Under the pieces are notes generated by a model. The model saw nothing but the letters and a program-made list of their open reading frames with translations, did no database searches and was not told the DNA's origin. Positions 8,695 to 16,912 of a stretch of DNA of 31,134 nucleotides are shown here, in pieces. Location of the stretch: contig DHWR01000165.1 in assembly GCA_002413265.1 (NCBI GenBank), positions 1 to 31,134 of the forward strand, read 5' to 3'. This stretch comes from Chloroflexi bacterium UBA5177. Lineage in GTDB: Bacteria > Chloroflexota > UBA5177. Position numbers and translations under genes: made by a program. Position 1 is the first letter of the stretch. Each line of letters opens with the position of its first letter.

Positions 8695-9221
8695 GACTGC
8701 ATGAGCTCAAGCCGGCGCCTGGATCTCATCGAGACCGCAAGCGCTTGGGACGTGGCAATGCCGGCGGTCAGGGCACAACTGCAGGCAAGGGGACCAAGGG
8801 CGAGAAAGCTCGATCGGGCGGACTTAAGGCAGGCTTCCGCGGAATGTCATCTCGCAACCAGCGCATGGCGAAGCGTCGTGGTTTCACAAATCGCTGGAAA
8901 GTGGAGTATCACGCCATCAACATAAGCGAGCTGGCCGCCTTTGAGAGCGGTGCCACCGTGGATCTTGCCGCACTTAAGTCCGCGGGTTTGATCAAAGGCA
9001 AGGACACATTGGCCAAAATACTTGGTGACGGAGACCTCTCGGTCCCGCTGCACGTCGTCGACCTGAAGGTCACCGCTTCCGCCAGACAGAAGATCGAAGG
9101 CGCCGGTGGCTCGGTGAGCGCTCCGGAACCTGCGGAGACCGTGGAGGCGGCCTCGGCGAAGGAGCAACCTCCTGACGTGGCAGAAGCCGAGGTCGCTGAG
9201 GAGCAAACGAGTGGTCAATAG
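8691..9221 (+). CDS. rplO: 50S ribosomal protein L15 with acidic C-terminal tail
   Basis: The 176-residue product is L15. Residues 1-140 match the family: [12 protein letters not shown], the glycine-rich [22 protein letters not shown] segment and the [13 protein letters not shown] ending. The last 33 residues (144-176) are an Ala/Glu/Pro-rich acidic tail absent from the typical form of about 146 residues. The start is ATGA-coupled to rpmD. The tail also carries the ribosome binding site (9198..9203) and the first 11 bases of secY. Confidence 0.95.
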   Translation: MRLHELKPAPGSHRDRKRLGRGNAGGQGTTAGKGTKGEKARSGGLKAGFRGMSSRNQRMAKRRGFTNRWKVEYHAINISELAAFESGATVDLAALKSAGLIKGKDTLAKILGDGDLSVPLHVVDLKVTASARQKIEGAGGSVSAPEPAETVEAASAKEQPPDVAEAEVAEEQTSGQ

Positions 9222-10527
9222 CACACTGCTGAACGCGCGCCGGGCGTTCATGATCCCGGATCTTCGCAGGAAGATTCTGTTTACGCTCGGTCTGATGCTG
9301 ACCTTCCGCATTGCAGCCCACGTGCCGGTGCCGGGGGTCGATAAGGCGGCCCTTGCCAACGTCCTCAACAACAACAATCTCTTGCAGCTCCTGAATATCT
9401 TCTCGGGCGGCTCGCTTCAGAACTTCTCCATCGTGGCTCTCGGCGTGTATCCATACATCACGGCGTCGATCGTCATGCAGCTGCTACTGCCGATCGTGCC
9501 GCGACTCGAGGAGCTCTCGAAAGAGGGCGAGTACGGCCGCAACAAAATCAATCAGTACACGCGAATGCTGACTGTCCCACTGGCCTTGATCCAGGCGTAC
9601 GGTCAGATGCTTGCGCTGAACAACTTCAGCGGCAGCACGACCAAGGTATTCGCGAACTTCGGGTTGTTCAATGGCGCGACGTTTTTCCAGACGATGTCCA
9701 TTCTCATTTCGCTAACTGCCGGAACGATCTTCGCGATGTGGCTGGGCGAGCTGATTACGGAAAACGGCGTTGGGAACGGTATCTCGATCATCATCTTTGC
9801 CGGCATCGTGGCTCGCCTTCCCGTGCTGCTGGTGCAGCAAGTTCAAGCCGGGAACTTCCTCTTCCTGGTGATCATGGCGCTCATCGCCGTGGGAGTTGTC
9901 TACGCCATCGTGTTCATGTCCGAAGGACAACGCCGCATACCGGTGCAGTACGCGAAGAGAATCCGCGGGGGACGAATGTACCAGGGTCAGTCCACTCACA
10001 TTCCGCTGCGGGTGAACTCGGCGGGAATGATCCCTCTGATCTTCGCAGCCTCGATTGTCATTCTGCCGGGCACCGTTTCCACATACTTTTTTTCGGCAAG
10101 CCAGACATGGGTACAAAATCTAGCCCACACGATCTACAACGTGATGACGTCGACCAACGGCGTCTACTGGATCATTTACTTCGTGCTGGTCATCGGCTTC
10201 ACGTTCTTCTACACGTCCGTGACGTTTCAGCAGCAGAACCTGCCTGACACGTTGCAGAAGAACGGAGGCTTCATTCCGGGGCATCGACCAGGCAAAGCCA
10301 CTGAGCGGTACCTCACCAGCATTCTGAACCGGATCACGATTGCGGGCGCGGTGTTTCTTGCCGTCATAGCGGTCCTTCCGTTCTTCATTTCGAAAGCCAC
10401 AAACATCAACACCTTCACCTTCAGCAGCACGGCTGTGCTCATCGTCGTGGGCGTCGCCGTGGACACGATGAAGCAGCTCGAGGCACAGCTGATGATGCGT
10501 CAGTACGAAGGCTTCATCAATAGGTAA
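9211..10527 (+). CDS. secY: Protein translocase channel subunit SecY
   Basis: The 438-residue product is SecY, the membrane pore of the Sec translocon, with ten hydrophobic segments. The segments ALGVYPYITASIVMQLL near residue 75 and LITENGVGNGISIIIFAGI near residue 185 are family signatures. The cytosolic loop EGQRRIPVQYAKRIRGGR and the arginine-containing GHRPGKATERYL loop (ribosome/SecA contact) are present. GTG at 9211 has GAGGAG seven bases upstream and overlaps rplO by 11 bases. It is immediately followed by adk, the standard order. Confidence 0.98.
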   Translation: MVNSTLLNARRAFMIPDLRRKILFTLGLMLTFRIAAHVPVPGVDKAALANVLNNNNLLQLLNIFSGGSLQNFSIVALGVYPYITASIVMQLLLPIVPRLEELSKEGEYGRNKINQYTRMLTVPLALIQAYGQMLALNNFSGSTTKVFANFGLFNGATFFQTMSILISLTAGTIFAMWLGELITENGVGNGISIIIFAGIVARLPVLLVQQVQAGNFLFLVIMALIAVGVVYAIVFMSEGQRRIPVQYAKRIRGGRMYQGQSTHIPLRVNSAGMIPLIFAASIVILPGTVSTYFFSASQTWVQNLAHTIYNVMTSTNGVYWIIYFVLVIGFTFFYTSVTFQQQNLPDTLQKNGGFIPGHRPGKATERYLTSILNRITIAGAVFLAVIAVLPFFISKATNINTFTFSSTAVLIVVGVAVDTMKQLEAQLMMRQYEGFINR

Positions 10528-10530
10528 GGC

Positions 10531-11187
10531 ATGAATATCATCTTGTTCGGGCCACCGGGAGCCGGAAAGGGCACCCAGGCCAAACGTCTCGAGTCGGCTC
10601 TAAAGCTGCCCCAAATTTCAAGCGGGGACATCTTTCGCACGATCTCCCTGGAACGCACCCCTGAAGCTGCCGAGATTCGGCGCTATCACGACAGTGGTCG
10701 CCTAGTCCCCGATGACCTTACCATCAAAATTATTCTCAAACGTCTCCATGAGCCGGACGCTCGTAACGGCTTCATCCTGGACGGCTTCCCACGGACGCTG
10801 GCACAGGCCAAAGCTCTCGATCAGAAGCTGGCGCAAGAGGGTAAGAAGGTCGATCTCGCTCTTTACATAACGTCACCGATCGAAGTGTTGGTGGCGCGGA
10901 TCGCAGGGCGAATGACCTGTCCGAATTGCGGAGCAATTTATAACGCGGCTACCAATCCGCCACGGAACGACAGCATCTGCGACGTTTGCGGTCACGAGGT
11001 GATTCGCCGAGCGGATGAGCGGCCGGAGGTCGTGCAGCAGCGCATGGAGGCATACCGCCGAGATACGAAACCGCTCGCCGATTACTACCGCGCACAGGGG
11101 ATCCTGCACGAGGTAGACGGGTCTCGAAGCATTGACGAGGTCGAGGCACGGGTGGACGACGCAGCCGGACTTAGGAAGGCAGTATGA
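10531..11187 (+). CDS. adk: Adenylate kinase, zinc-type LID
   Basis: The 218-residue enzyme interconverts ATP + AMP and 2 ADP. The P-loop GPPGAGKGT is at residues 7-15 and DGFPRT at 84-89. The LID domain has four cysteines, C130/C133 and C150/C153, matching the zinc-binding LID found in many Gram-positives and thermophiles. ATG at 10531 lies three bases after secY. The stop overlaps map as ATGA. Confidence 0.98.
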   Translation: MNIILFGPPGAGKGTQAKRLESALKLPQISSGDIFRTISLERTPEAAEIRRYHDSGRLVPDDLTIKIILKRLHEPDARNGFILDGFPRTLAQAKALDQKLAQEGKKVDLALYITSPIEVLVARIAGRMTCPNCGAIYNAATNPPRNDSICDVCGHEVIRRADERPEVVQQRMEAYRRDTKPLADYYRAQGILHEVDGSRSIDEVEARVDDAAGLRKAV

Positions 11188-11984
11188 GCGTCAGCATCAA
11201 GTCCCCTCGGGAAATCGAGCTCATGCGCCGTGCCGGCAGGATCGTCGCGAACACGCTTTCCGAGCTGTTCGATTCAGTAGAGCCGGGAATGACGACGAAG
11301 GATGTCGATCGGATGGCGGAGCGTTCCATCCGCCGGCAAGGTGGAGACCCTGCTTTTCCACACGTAAACCATTTTCCAGGAAGCGCCTGCGTTTCGGTCA
11401 ATCAAGAGGTAGTTCACGGGATACCGGGTAAGCGAAAACTCAAGGCGGGAGACCTGGTAAAGGTCGATGTCGGCGCCCTTTATCAGGGGTACCACGGTGA
11501 CGCCGCCGTCACCATCCCGGTCGGCAGAGTGTCCCAGGAGGCTCAGCGACTTGTAGACGTAACGGAAAATGCCCTCAGATGCGGTATTCTGGCGGCTCGT
11601 GCCGACGGCTTCCTACACGACATCGGCGCCGCAATTGAAGACTGTGTCTCCCCCAGCGGCTTCGGCATCGTCCGCCAATACGTCGGACATGGTGTGGGCA
11701 GGGAGCTTCACGAGGGCCCGACAGTGCCGCATTACCGCCAGGCCAACCGCGGGATGCGATTACGGCCCGGAATGACGCTGACGATTGAGCCGATGATCAA
11801 TGCTGGCACCTACGACACGCGCCTTCTGGATGATGAGTGGACCGTCGTAACGGCAGACGGGCGGCTCTCGGCCCAATTCGAGCACACAGTACTGATAACC
11901 GAGGGCGATGCAGAGGTTCTGACGGTTCCGGACAAAGGACGAATGTGGAGTATACCATTCGAGACCGCAAACGTAGTACAATAA
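11184..11984 (+). CDS. map: Methionine aminopeptidase, type I
   Basis: The 266-residue enzyme removes the N-terminal methionine from new proteins. The five metal ligands are present: D95 (KVDVGA), D106 (HGDAAVT), H169 (GHGVGRELHE), E202 (TIEPM) and E233 (QFEHTV). H79 (VVHGIP) is the usual substrate-side histidine. There is no N-terminal zinc-finger extension. It is ATGA-coupled to adk. The next expected gene, infA, is absent. Confidence 0.97.
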   Translation: MSVSIKSPREIELMRRAGRIVANTLSELFDSVEPGMTTKDVDRMAERSIRRQGGDPAFPHVNHFPGSACVSVNQEVVHGIPGKRKLKAGDLVKVDVGALYQGYHGDAAVTIPVGRVSQEAQRLVDVTENALRCGILAARADGFLHDIGAAIEDCVSPSGFGIVRQYVGHGVGRELHEGPTVPHYRQANRGMRLRPGMTLTIEPMINAGTYDTRLLDDEWTVVTADGRLSAQFEHTVLITEGDAEVLTVPDKGRMWSIPFETANVVQ

Positions 11985-12099
11985 CGGTGCATGTCGCGAA
12001 GTGCGCTCGTCGCGGCCTGCCCTTTTTTAAGGGAAGCCACTCTTCGTGCCCCTCGGGCCGGAATGCGACGACTGCGAGCGAATGCGGAACGAGGGAGAC
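11985..12099 (+). other. 115-base gap where infA is expected
   Basis: Between map and rpmJ, most bacteria of this gene order carry infA (about 72 codons). This gap is too short for it, and no frame here resembles IF-1. A TACAAT hexamer at 11977..11982 could be a -10 element, but no convincing -35 is seen. A small hairpin CCCTT/AAGGG with a four-T loop lies at 12020..12033. A 38-codon GTG frame (11987..12103) overlaps the rpmJ start as ATGA, but it has no ribosome binding site and no recognised similarity. Confidence 0.6.
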
Positions 12100-12213
12100 A
12101 TGAAAGTATCAGCATCTGTTAAACGCCGCTGCGATAAGTGCAGGATCATCCGTCGACGTGGCGTGATCATGGTTATTTGTACCGATCCTAGACACAAGCA
12201 AAAGCAGGGGTAG
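12100..12213 (+). CDS. rpmJ: 50S ribosomal protein L36, zinc form
   Basis: This 37-residue gene reads [20 protein letters not shown] and ends DPRHKQKQG, the standard L36 pattern. The zinc ligands C11, C14, C27 and H32 are all present, so it is the Cys-containing paralog. GAGGGAG (12091..12097) lies just upstream of ATG at 12100. L36 binds 23S rRNA late in 50S assembly. It leads into the alpha-operon genes. Confidence 0.95.
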   Translation: MKVSASVKRRCDKCRIIRRRGVIMVICTDPRHKQKQG

Positions 12214-12221
12214 AGAGTCTC

Positions 12222-12605
12222 ATGGCACGTATTGCAGGAGTCGACGTACCGCGCGACAAGCGCGTCGAAATCGCGCTCACCTACATCTTCGGCATCGGTC
12301 CTTCAGTAGCGAAGCAGATCCTTGCGAAGACTCGGGTAAATCCGGATACGCGCGTCCAGCAGCTCACTGAAGATGAGGTGATGCGGCTTCGAGAAGTCAT
12401 CGATCGAGACTATCGAGTGGAGGGAGACCTTCGCCGACAGGTAGCTCTGAACATAAAGCGCCTCACCGAGATCGGCTGCTATAGGGGACTGCGGCATCGT
12501 CGCAACCTGCCCGTCCACGGACAGCGAACACGTACCAATGCGCGAACCAAACGTGGCGCGCGAAAGACCGTCGCCGGAAGGCGTAAGGCAGCAGCGAAGA
12601 AGTAA
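12222..12605 (+). CDS. rpsM: 30S ribosomal protein S13
   Basis: The 127-residue product is S13, in the 30S head, contacting P-site tRNA and the 50S subunit. It opens [21 protein letters not shown], has the H2TH-like [11 protein letters not shown] segment, and ends in a basic tail rich in Arg/Lys ([21 protein letters not shown] and onward). It follows rpmJ by eight bases. Confidence 0.97.
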   Translation: MARIAGVDVPRDKRVEIALTYIFGIGPSVAKQILAKTRVNPDTRVQQLTEDEVMRLREVIDRDYRVEGDLRRQVALNIKRLTEIGCYRGLRHRRNLPVHGQRTRTNARTKRGARKTVAGRRKAAAKK

Positions 12606-12612
12606 CGGTGTT

Positions 12613-12638
12613 ACCTGCCGCGGAGACCCCAGGCAGGT
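12613..12638 (+). promoter_or_regulatory. Hairpin between rpsM and rpsK
   Basis: ACCTGCC (12613..12619) pairs perfectly with GGCAGGT (12632..12638) around a 12-base loop. It lies in the 63-base gap between rpsM and rpsK. No T-run follows, and the rpsK ribosome binding site (GAGGAG at 12653..12658) is downstream and free. It could be a processing or autoregulatory element of the alpha operon; function is inferred only from position. Confidence 0.45.
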
Positions 12639-12668
12639 CGAATGAATTGAACGAGGAGACGGCACTGC

Positions 12669-13070
12669 ATGGGTAGACAGACACCACGTCGACCGCAACG
12701 CGGACGGCGCCGAGAGCGAAAGGTTGTTCCCCGCGGACAGGCGCACATTCACGCCACCTTCAACAACACCCTGGTTACGATTACCGACATGACGGGGAGT
12801 CCGATCGCATGGGGCAGTGCCGGCGCGGCAAACTTCAAAGGCTCGAGAAAAAGCACGCCTTACGCCGCGCAGATGAGTGGCGAGCTTGCCGCGCGTAAAG
12901 CGATGGAGCACGGCATGCAGTCGGTGGATGTCTTCGTGAAGGGCCCTGGTCCGGGCCGAGAGTCGGCCATCCGAGCCCTGCAATCGACGGGCTTGAACGT
13001 CATTTCGATCACGGACGTAACGCCCGTGCCGCACAACGGCACGCGGCCAAGAAAAAGGCGCCGCGTATAG
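12669..13070 (+). CDS. rpsK: 30S ribosomal protein S11
   Basis: The 133-residue product is S11, on the 30S platform near the mRNA exit and the E site. A basic N-terminus is followed by [21 protein letters not shown], then [16 protein letters not shown] and the ending [17 protein letters not shown], all diagnostic. GAGGAG precedes ATG at 12669. A 105-base structured leader separates it from rpsD. Confidence 0.97.
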   Translation: MGRQTPRRPQRGRRRERKVVPRGQAHIHATFNNTLVTITDMTGSPIAWGSAGAANFKGSRKSTPYAAQMSGELAARKAMEHGMQSVDVFVKGPGPGRESAIRALQSTGLNVISITDVTPVPHNGTRPRKRRRV

Positions 13071-13083
13071 CGCGGAATATGGA

Positions 13084-13108
13084 TGGCGGCCTCGACAGAG
13101 GACCGCCA
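13084..13108 (+). promoter_or_regulatory. rpsD leader hairpin 1
   Basis: TGGCGG (13084..13089) plus CCTC (13090..13093) pair with GAGG (13098..13101) and CCGCCA (13103..13108). This gives a ten-pair stem with a GACA tetraloop and one bulged A at 13102. No T-run follows. With hairpin 2 it fills the rpsK-rpsD gap. S4 binds structured mRNA leaders to repress its own synthesis in Escherichia coli and Bacillus, so this is a reasonable candidate target. Confidence 0.6.
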
Positions 13109-13128
13109 GCGAAGAGAAAAAGAAAAGC

Positions 13129-13148
13129 GCCGCTGTGACTGCAGCGGC
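13129..13148 (+). promoter_or_regulatory. rpsD leader hairpin 2
   Basis: GCCGCTG (13129..13135) pairs perfectly with CAGCGGC (13142..13148) around a six-base loop. It stands 18 bases upstream of the strong CGGAGGA site of rpsD, separated from hairpin 1 by a purine-rich stretch (13109..13128). The two hairpins with a purine linker look like a regulatory leader rather than a terminator. Confidence 0.6.
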
Positions 13149-13175
13149 ATTGAACTGTTAGACAGCGGAGGATTG

Positions 13176-13808
13176 ATGGCACGATATACCGGCCCTGACT
13201 GCAAACTCTGTCGCAGAGAGGGCATGAAACTTTTTCTAAAGGGGGACAAATGTCTCACAAAGAAATGTCCCGTCGAGCGCAGGCCCTATCCCGCCGGCCA
13301 GTCGGGGCAGGGGCGACGACGCAAGCCGTCTGAATATGCTTTGCAGCTTCGTGAAAAGCAGAAAGTTCGCCGTATTTATGGCGTGCTCGAGGGTCACTTC
13401 CGACGAGTTTTCGCGGAGGCCGAGCGGCGACCGGGAATGACCGGAGAGAACCTTCTGCAGCTTCTAGAGCTTCGTTTTGACAATGTGATCTATCGAATGG
13501 GATTCGCCAGCTCGCGTGACCAGGCGCGGCAGCTGGTTACACACGCGCATTTCCGGTTGAACGGACGCAAGTCCAACATCCCCTCGATGCGTCTCAAACC
13601 TGGTGATGTTATTACCCTTGACGATGGCAGTGAGAAGACGGAGTACTTCGCGTCGGGTGCCGGTTTCGGCAGTCAGCGTGCTCAGACTCCGCAGTGGCTG
13701 GAAGTGGACAAGAACGGGATGACGGGCCGGGTGGTTACCTCGCCTCAGCGCTCGGATGTCGACGCCCTGGTTACCGAGCAGCTAATCGTCGAGTACTATT
13801 CGCGCTAA
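13176..13808 (+). CDS. rpsD: 30S ribosomal protein S4, zinc form
   Basis: From ATG at 13176 the product is 210 residues and opens MARYTGPDCKLCRREGMKLF, the standard S4 start. The frame is open from 13083, but that leader has no S4 similarity and CGGAGGA at 13166..13172 fixes the start. Cysteines C9, C12, C26 and C31 form the zinc site of Cys-type S4. The S4 RNA-binding domain (LELRFDNVIYRMGFASSRDQARQL) is intact. S4 starts 30S assembly and is a known translational autoregulator. Confidence 0.97.
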   Translation: MARYTGPDCKLCRREGMKLFLKGDKCLTKKCPVERRPYPAGQSGQGRRRKPSEYALQLREKQKVRRIYGVLEGHFRRVFAEAERRPGMTGENLLQLLELRFDNVIYRMGFASSRDQARQLVTHAHFRLNGRKSNIPSMRLKPGDVITLDDGSEKTEYFASGAGFGSQRAQTPQWLEVDKNGMTGRVVTSPQRSDVDALVTEQLIVEYYSR

Positions 13809-13830
13809 TCGCGAGAGGGAGTTTCGCTCT

Positions 13831-14799
13831 TTGGACACTTCGTTACCACGTATTGAGTGCACGACCAGCTCGGACACCTACGCTCGATTTGAATTCGAGC
13901 CCCTGGAACAGGGTTACGGCGTCACGCTGGGCAACGCGCTCCGCCGAGTCCTGCTTTCGTCGCTTGCGGGCGCCGCAATCACGGCCGTGCACATTGACGG
14001 CATTCGTCACGAGTTTTCCGACATCCCGGGTATCAAAGAGGACGTCACCGAGCTAATCCTGAATCTGAAGAAGATTCGGCTGCGCTCCTACTCTGACGAG
14101 CCGGTACACCTCTCGCTGGATGTCAGCGGCAGAGAGGGCGCAATCACAGCTCTCGACATTCAGAAGACCGATCAAGTCGAGGTCATTAATCCGGAGCAGC
14201 ATCTGTTTACCGTGGATAAGCCGGACGTGCGATTGTCCGCGGAGCTGGTCGTAGAGCGAGGTCGTGGTTACCACGACATCGCCGATCAGCGTGAAGAGGC
14301 GCCAATCGGGCGAATACCTGTGGACGGCATCTTTTCTCCCGTAGCTCGTGTCAACTTCACGGTTGAGCACACTCGGGTCGGCCAGATGACGAACTTCGAC
14401 AGACTGATCCTTGAGATCTGGACCGACGGGACCATCGGTCCCAATGACGCTTTGATCCAGGCAGCCGGCATCCTGACCCAGCATTTCCAGCATCTCGCCG
14501 GGTTCGGTCAAGAAGTTACCCCCGCCATCGGCCAGCAGCCCGCAGGTGCGCGCAGTCTGCCCACGCAAGAAGCTGAGATGCCAATCGAGGATCTGCAGCT
14601 GTCGGCGAGAGCAGAGAATTCCTTGAAGCGCGCGGGCCTGACTAAGGTCGGCCAGATCGTGACGATGAATCCTCAGGATCTTCTGGACATCCGCAACTTC
14701 GGCCAAAAGTCGTTCGATGAGCTGGCGGATCGACTGAAGCTTCGTAAGCTCGTCGCCGAAGATTTCGCGACAGGTCTAACCAGCGAGACCCGAACCTAG
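13831..14799 (+). CDS. rpoA: RNA polymerase alpha subunit
   Basis: The 322-residue product is RpoA. The N-terminal dimerisation domain has EPLEQGYGVTLGNALRRVLLSS near residue 25. The C-terminal domain (about 250-310) has the helix-hairpin-helix set ARAENSLKRAGLTKVGQI and DLLDIRNFGQKSFDELADRL, which contacts UP elements and activators. The start is TTG at 13831 with AGGGAG nine bases upstream. Length is normal. Confidence 0.98.
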   Translation: MDTSLPRIECTTSSDTYARFEFEPLEQGYGVTLGNALRRVLLSSLAGAAITAVHIDGIRHEFSDIPGIKEDVTELILNLKKIRLRSYSDEPVHLSLDVSGREGAITALDIQKTDQVEVINPEQHLFTVDKPDVRLSAELVVERGRGYHDIADQREEAPIGRIPVDGIFSPVARVNFTVEHTRVGQMTNFDRLILEIWTDGTIGPNDALIQAAGILTQHFQHLAGFGQEVTPAIGQQPAGARSLPTQEAEMPIEDLQLSARAENSLKRAGLTKVGQIVTMNPQDLLDIRNFGQKSFDELADRLKLRKLVAEDFATGLTSETRT

Positions 14800-14831
14800 T
14801 CCCCGCCATCAACCGTTTGTGAGGAACTAAC

Positions 14832-15206
14832 GTGAGACACCGTAAAGCAGGGCGCAGGCTCGGGATGCCGGGCGATCGCCGGCTTGCAATGATGCGAAGT
14901 CTGGCTCGCTCGATGCTGCTGCACGAAGGCATAAGGACCACGGAGACTCGCGCCAAGGAACTTCGCGGCTTCGTCGAGCGCCTGGTTACCATCAGCAAGA
15001 ATGACGATTTACATCATCGGCGGCTGGCGCTCTCGAAGCTGCCCGACAAGCTGATAGTCGAAAAGCTCTTCGAGGTTTACGGACCTCGCTACGCAGATCG
15101 ACCCGGCGGGTACACGCGCATCATCAAAATGGGCCCGCGCAAGGGTGATGCGGCGGACATGGCAAGGATCGAATTCGTCGAGGATCAGGAAAGGATTGGC
15201 GGCTAA
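14832..15206 (+). CDS. rplQ: 50S ribosomal protein L17
   Basis: The 124-residue product is L17, near the tunnel exit. It opens MRHRKAGRRLGMPGDRRLAMMRSLARSML-style, with the typical IRTTETRAKELRGFVERLVT segment and the ending GGYTRIIKMGPRKGDAADMARIEFV. The start is GTG at 14832 with GAGGAAC just upstream. It closes the classical alpha operon. Confidence 0.97.
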   Translation: MRHRKAGRRLGMPGDRRLAMMRSLARSMLLHEGIRTTETRAKELRGFVERLVTISKNDDLHHRRLALSKLPDKLIVEKLFEVYGPRYADRPGGYTRIIKMGPRKGDAADMARIEFVEDQERIGG

Positions 15207-15226
15207 CCACGCGCAGGATCCGCTGT

Positions 15227-16012
15227 GTGGTTGAGTACCTGGGCACCCGCTATGCGGGGTTCCAGAGACAGCCAGGTGAGATGACAGTGCAACAAGTGCT
15301 GGAAGAGGCTATAGGAGCTGTGACGCAAGAGGACGTGCGAACAACCGGGTCGGGAAGAACCGATGCCGGCGCGCACGCCCTTGGCCAGGTTTTTACCTTC
15401 TCGTCAGCAACTCAACTGCCGGCCGAGGCGCTCCGCCGCGCCGTGAATGCGCGCCTTCCGTACGACATCTCACTAAGGCACGCCGACGAGGCCCCAGAAA
15501 GCTTCCATCCAAGGCACAGCGCGCGGTCGCGAACCTACCGGTACCTGATCTGGAACCGGCCAGCTCGCTCTCCCTTCTGGAGCGATCGCGCCACTCACAT
15601 TCCGGTTCCACTCGACCATGCGCTGATGCACGAGGCATGTCAGCTTCTGGTTGGGAACCACGACTTCAGCTCGTTTGTGCCTCTTCATCAGGACACGAAC
15701 CGTACCCGAACCATCATCCGGGCTTCCTGTTTCCGAGATGGAGACCTCGTGAGCATCGAACTCGAGGGCAACAGCTTCATGCGCCAGATGATACGGTCGA
15801 TAGCGGGAACACTGATCCGGGTAGGGCTCAAGAAAGTAAGCATCGGGGAGTTTGCAGAGATCCTGGAGAGCAAAACGCGCACGGAGGCAGGTGACACGGC
15901 GCCCGCGCAGGGCTTGTACCTGGTTAGCGTCCAGTACTCCGGAAGTTCCGAACAAGCGAATATCGATGTGGAGTCGGGCTCTTGGGCAGCCGCGATCGAG
16001 GAGACCGTATGA
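15227..16012 (+). CDS. truA: tRNA pseudouridine synthase A
   Basis: The 261-residue enzyme makes pseudouridine at positions 38-40 of the tRNA anticodon stem. The catalytic aspartate is D46 in [15 protein letters not shown]. Other landmarks are [19 protein letters not shown] and [19 protein letters not shown]. The start GTG at 15227 has AGGA (15215..15218) at good spacing, but it begins inside the first beta-strand: upstream in-frame codons read RRIRCVVEY, which fits the family yet has no ATG/GTG/TTG start. The true N-terminus is therefore slightly uncertain. Confidence 0.93.
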   Translation: MVEYLGTRYAGFQRQPGEMTVQQVLEEAIGAVTQEDVRTTGSGRTDAGAHALGQVFTFSSATQLPAEALRRAVNARLPYDISLRHADEAPESFHPRHSARSRTYRYLIWNRPARSPFWSDRATHIPVPLDHALMHEACQLLVGNHDFSSFVPLHQDTNRTRTIIRASCFRDGDLVSIELEGNSFMRQMIRSIAGTLIRVGLKKVSIGEFAEILESKTRTEAGDTAPAQGLYLVSVQYSGSSEQANIDVESGSWAAAIEETV

Positions 16013-16488
16013 AGACTTATGTTCCAAAACAGGGTGACATCGAGGCCAAGTGGTACCTGGTGGATGCGACAGGTCAGAACCTTGGGCGCCTGGCTTCTGA
16101 CATCGCTCGAGTATTGCGCGGAAAGCACAAGGCGCAGTACACACCGAACGATGACGTCGGGGACTTCGTAGTCGTCACGAATGCCGACAAATTTCGAGTG
16201 TCCGGAAAGAAACTCACCGATAAGACCTATTTTCGACACTCCGGTTATCCGGGCGGACTCCGCGAGACGTCTCTCGAGGATCTCCTTGTCAAGCACCCGG
16301 AGCGCGCTTTAGAAAAGGCGGTCCGAGGCATGCTGCCTCATTCCAAGCTCGGAGCAGAGCAGTATCGAAAGTTGAAAGTGTACGCGGGTGCGGAGCATCC
16401 GCACGCTGCACAACAACCCCGCGACCTCGGTGACGCCTTCCCAGGCGGACAGCCAACCGGCGCGGACTACGAAGGAAACGGGAGATAG
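16009..16488 (+). CDS. rplM: 50S ribosomal protein L13
   Basis: From ATG at 16009 ([20 protein letters not shown]) the product is 159 residues. It is coupled to the truA stop as ATGA, with GAGGAG at 15998..16003. The conserved [31 protein letters not shown] and [17 protein letters not shown] blocks are complete. About 20 extra residues ([20 protein letters not shown] region) follow the normal C-terminus. The longer frame from 15982 is inside truA and unlikely. Confidence 0.95.
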   Translation: MKTYVPKQGDIEAKWYLVDATGQNLGRLASDIARVLRGKHKAQYTPNDDVGDFVVVTNADKFRVSGKKLTDKTYFRHSGYPGGLRETSLEDLLVKHPERALEKAVRGMLPHSKLGAEQYRKLKVYAGAEHPHAAQQPRDLGDAFPGGQPTGADYEGNGR

Positions 16489-16491
16489 CGA

Positions 16492-16887
16492 ATGGCAGTC
16501 CAACAGTATTTTGCTGCGGTCGGGCGTCGCAAAACGTCAGTTGCCCGAGCCCGCATCATGCTCGGCACCGGCGAGATCATCGTCAATGGCAAACCACTCG
16601 AGCTATATTTCGGCGGTTCTCTCTGGACCGCAGAAGTTCAGGAACCTTTCCATGTCGCGGGCCAGTTCGGCCGCTACAACTCCGACGTGAAGGTCCTCGG
16701 CGGAGGCCTATCTGGACAGGCAGGCGCCATCCGCCATGCAATCTCGAGAGCGCTCGTGCAGTCGGACGAGTCTCTGAAACCGCAATTGCGCAAGGCAGGA
16801 TTGCTGACTCGAGACGCACGCATGAAGGAGCGCAAGAAGTACGGCCTGAAGCGAGCACGCAAGGCGCCACAATACACCAAGCGCTGA
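16492..16887 (+). CDS. rpsI: 30S ribosomal protein S9
   Basis: The 131-residue product is S9, whose C-terminal tail reaches the P-site tRNA. It contains AAVGRRKTSVARARIMLGTG, GGGLSGQAGAIRHAISRAL and the ending KKYGLKRARKAPQYTKR, all diagnostic. GGGAG lies upstream of ATG at 16492, three bases after rplM. It is the last gene of the + strand block. Confidence 0.97.
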   Translation: MAVQQYFAAVGRRKTSVARARIMLGTGEIIVNGKPLELYFGGSLWTAEVQEPFHVAGQFGRYNSDVKVLGGGLSGQAGAIRHAISRALVQSDESLKPQLRKAGLLTRDARMKERKKYGLKRARKAPQYTKR

Positions 16888-16912
16888 TTGCATAAATTTT
16901 AAGATGAGGTTG

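Noticed and set aside
11991..12122. 43-codon ATG frame between map and rpmJ
   Set aside because: Runs into rpmJ in another frame, has no ribosome binding site and no similarity to IF-1.
13083..13175. 31-codon N-terminal extension of S4
   Set aside because: It lies over the two leader hairpins, and a strong CGGAGGA site fixes the start at 13176.
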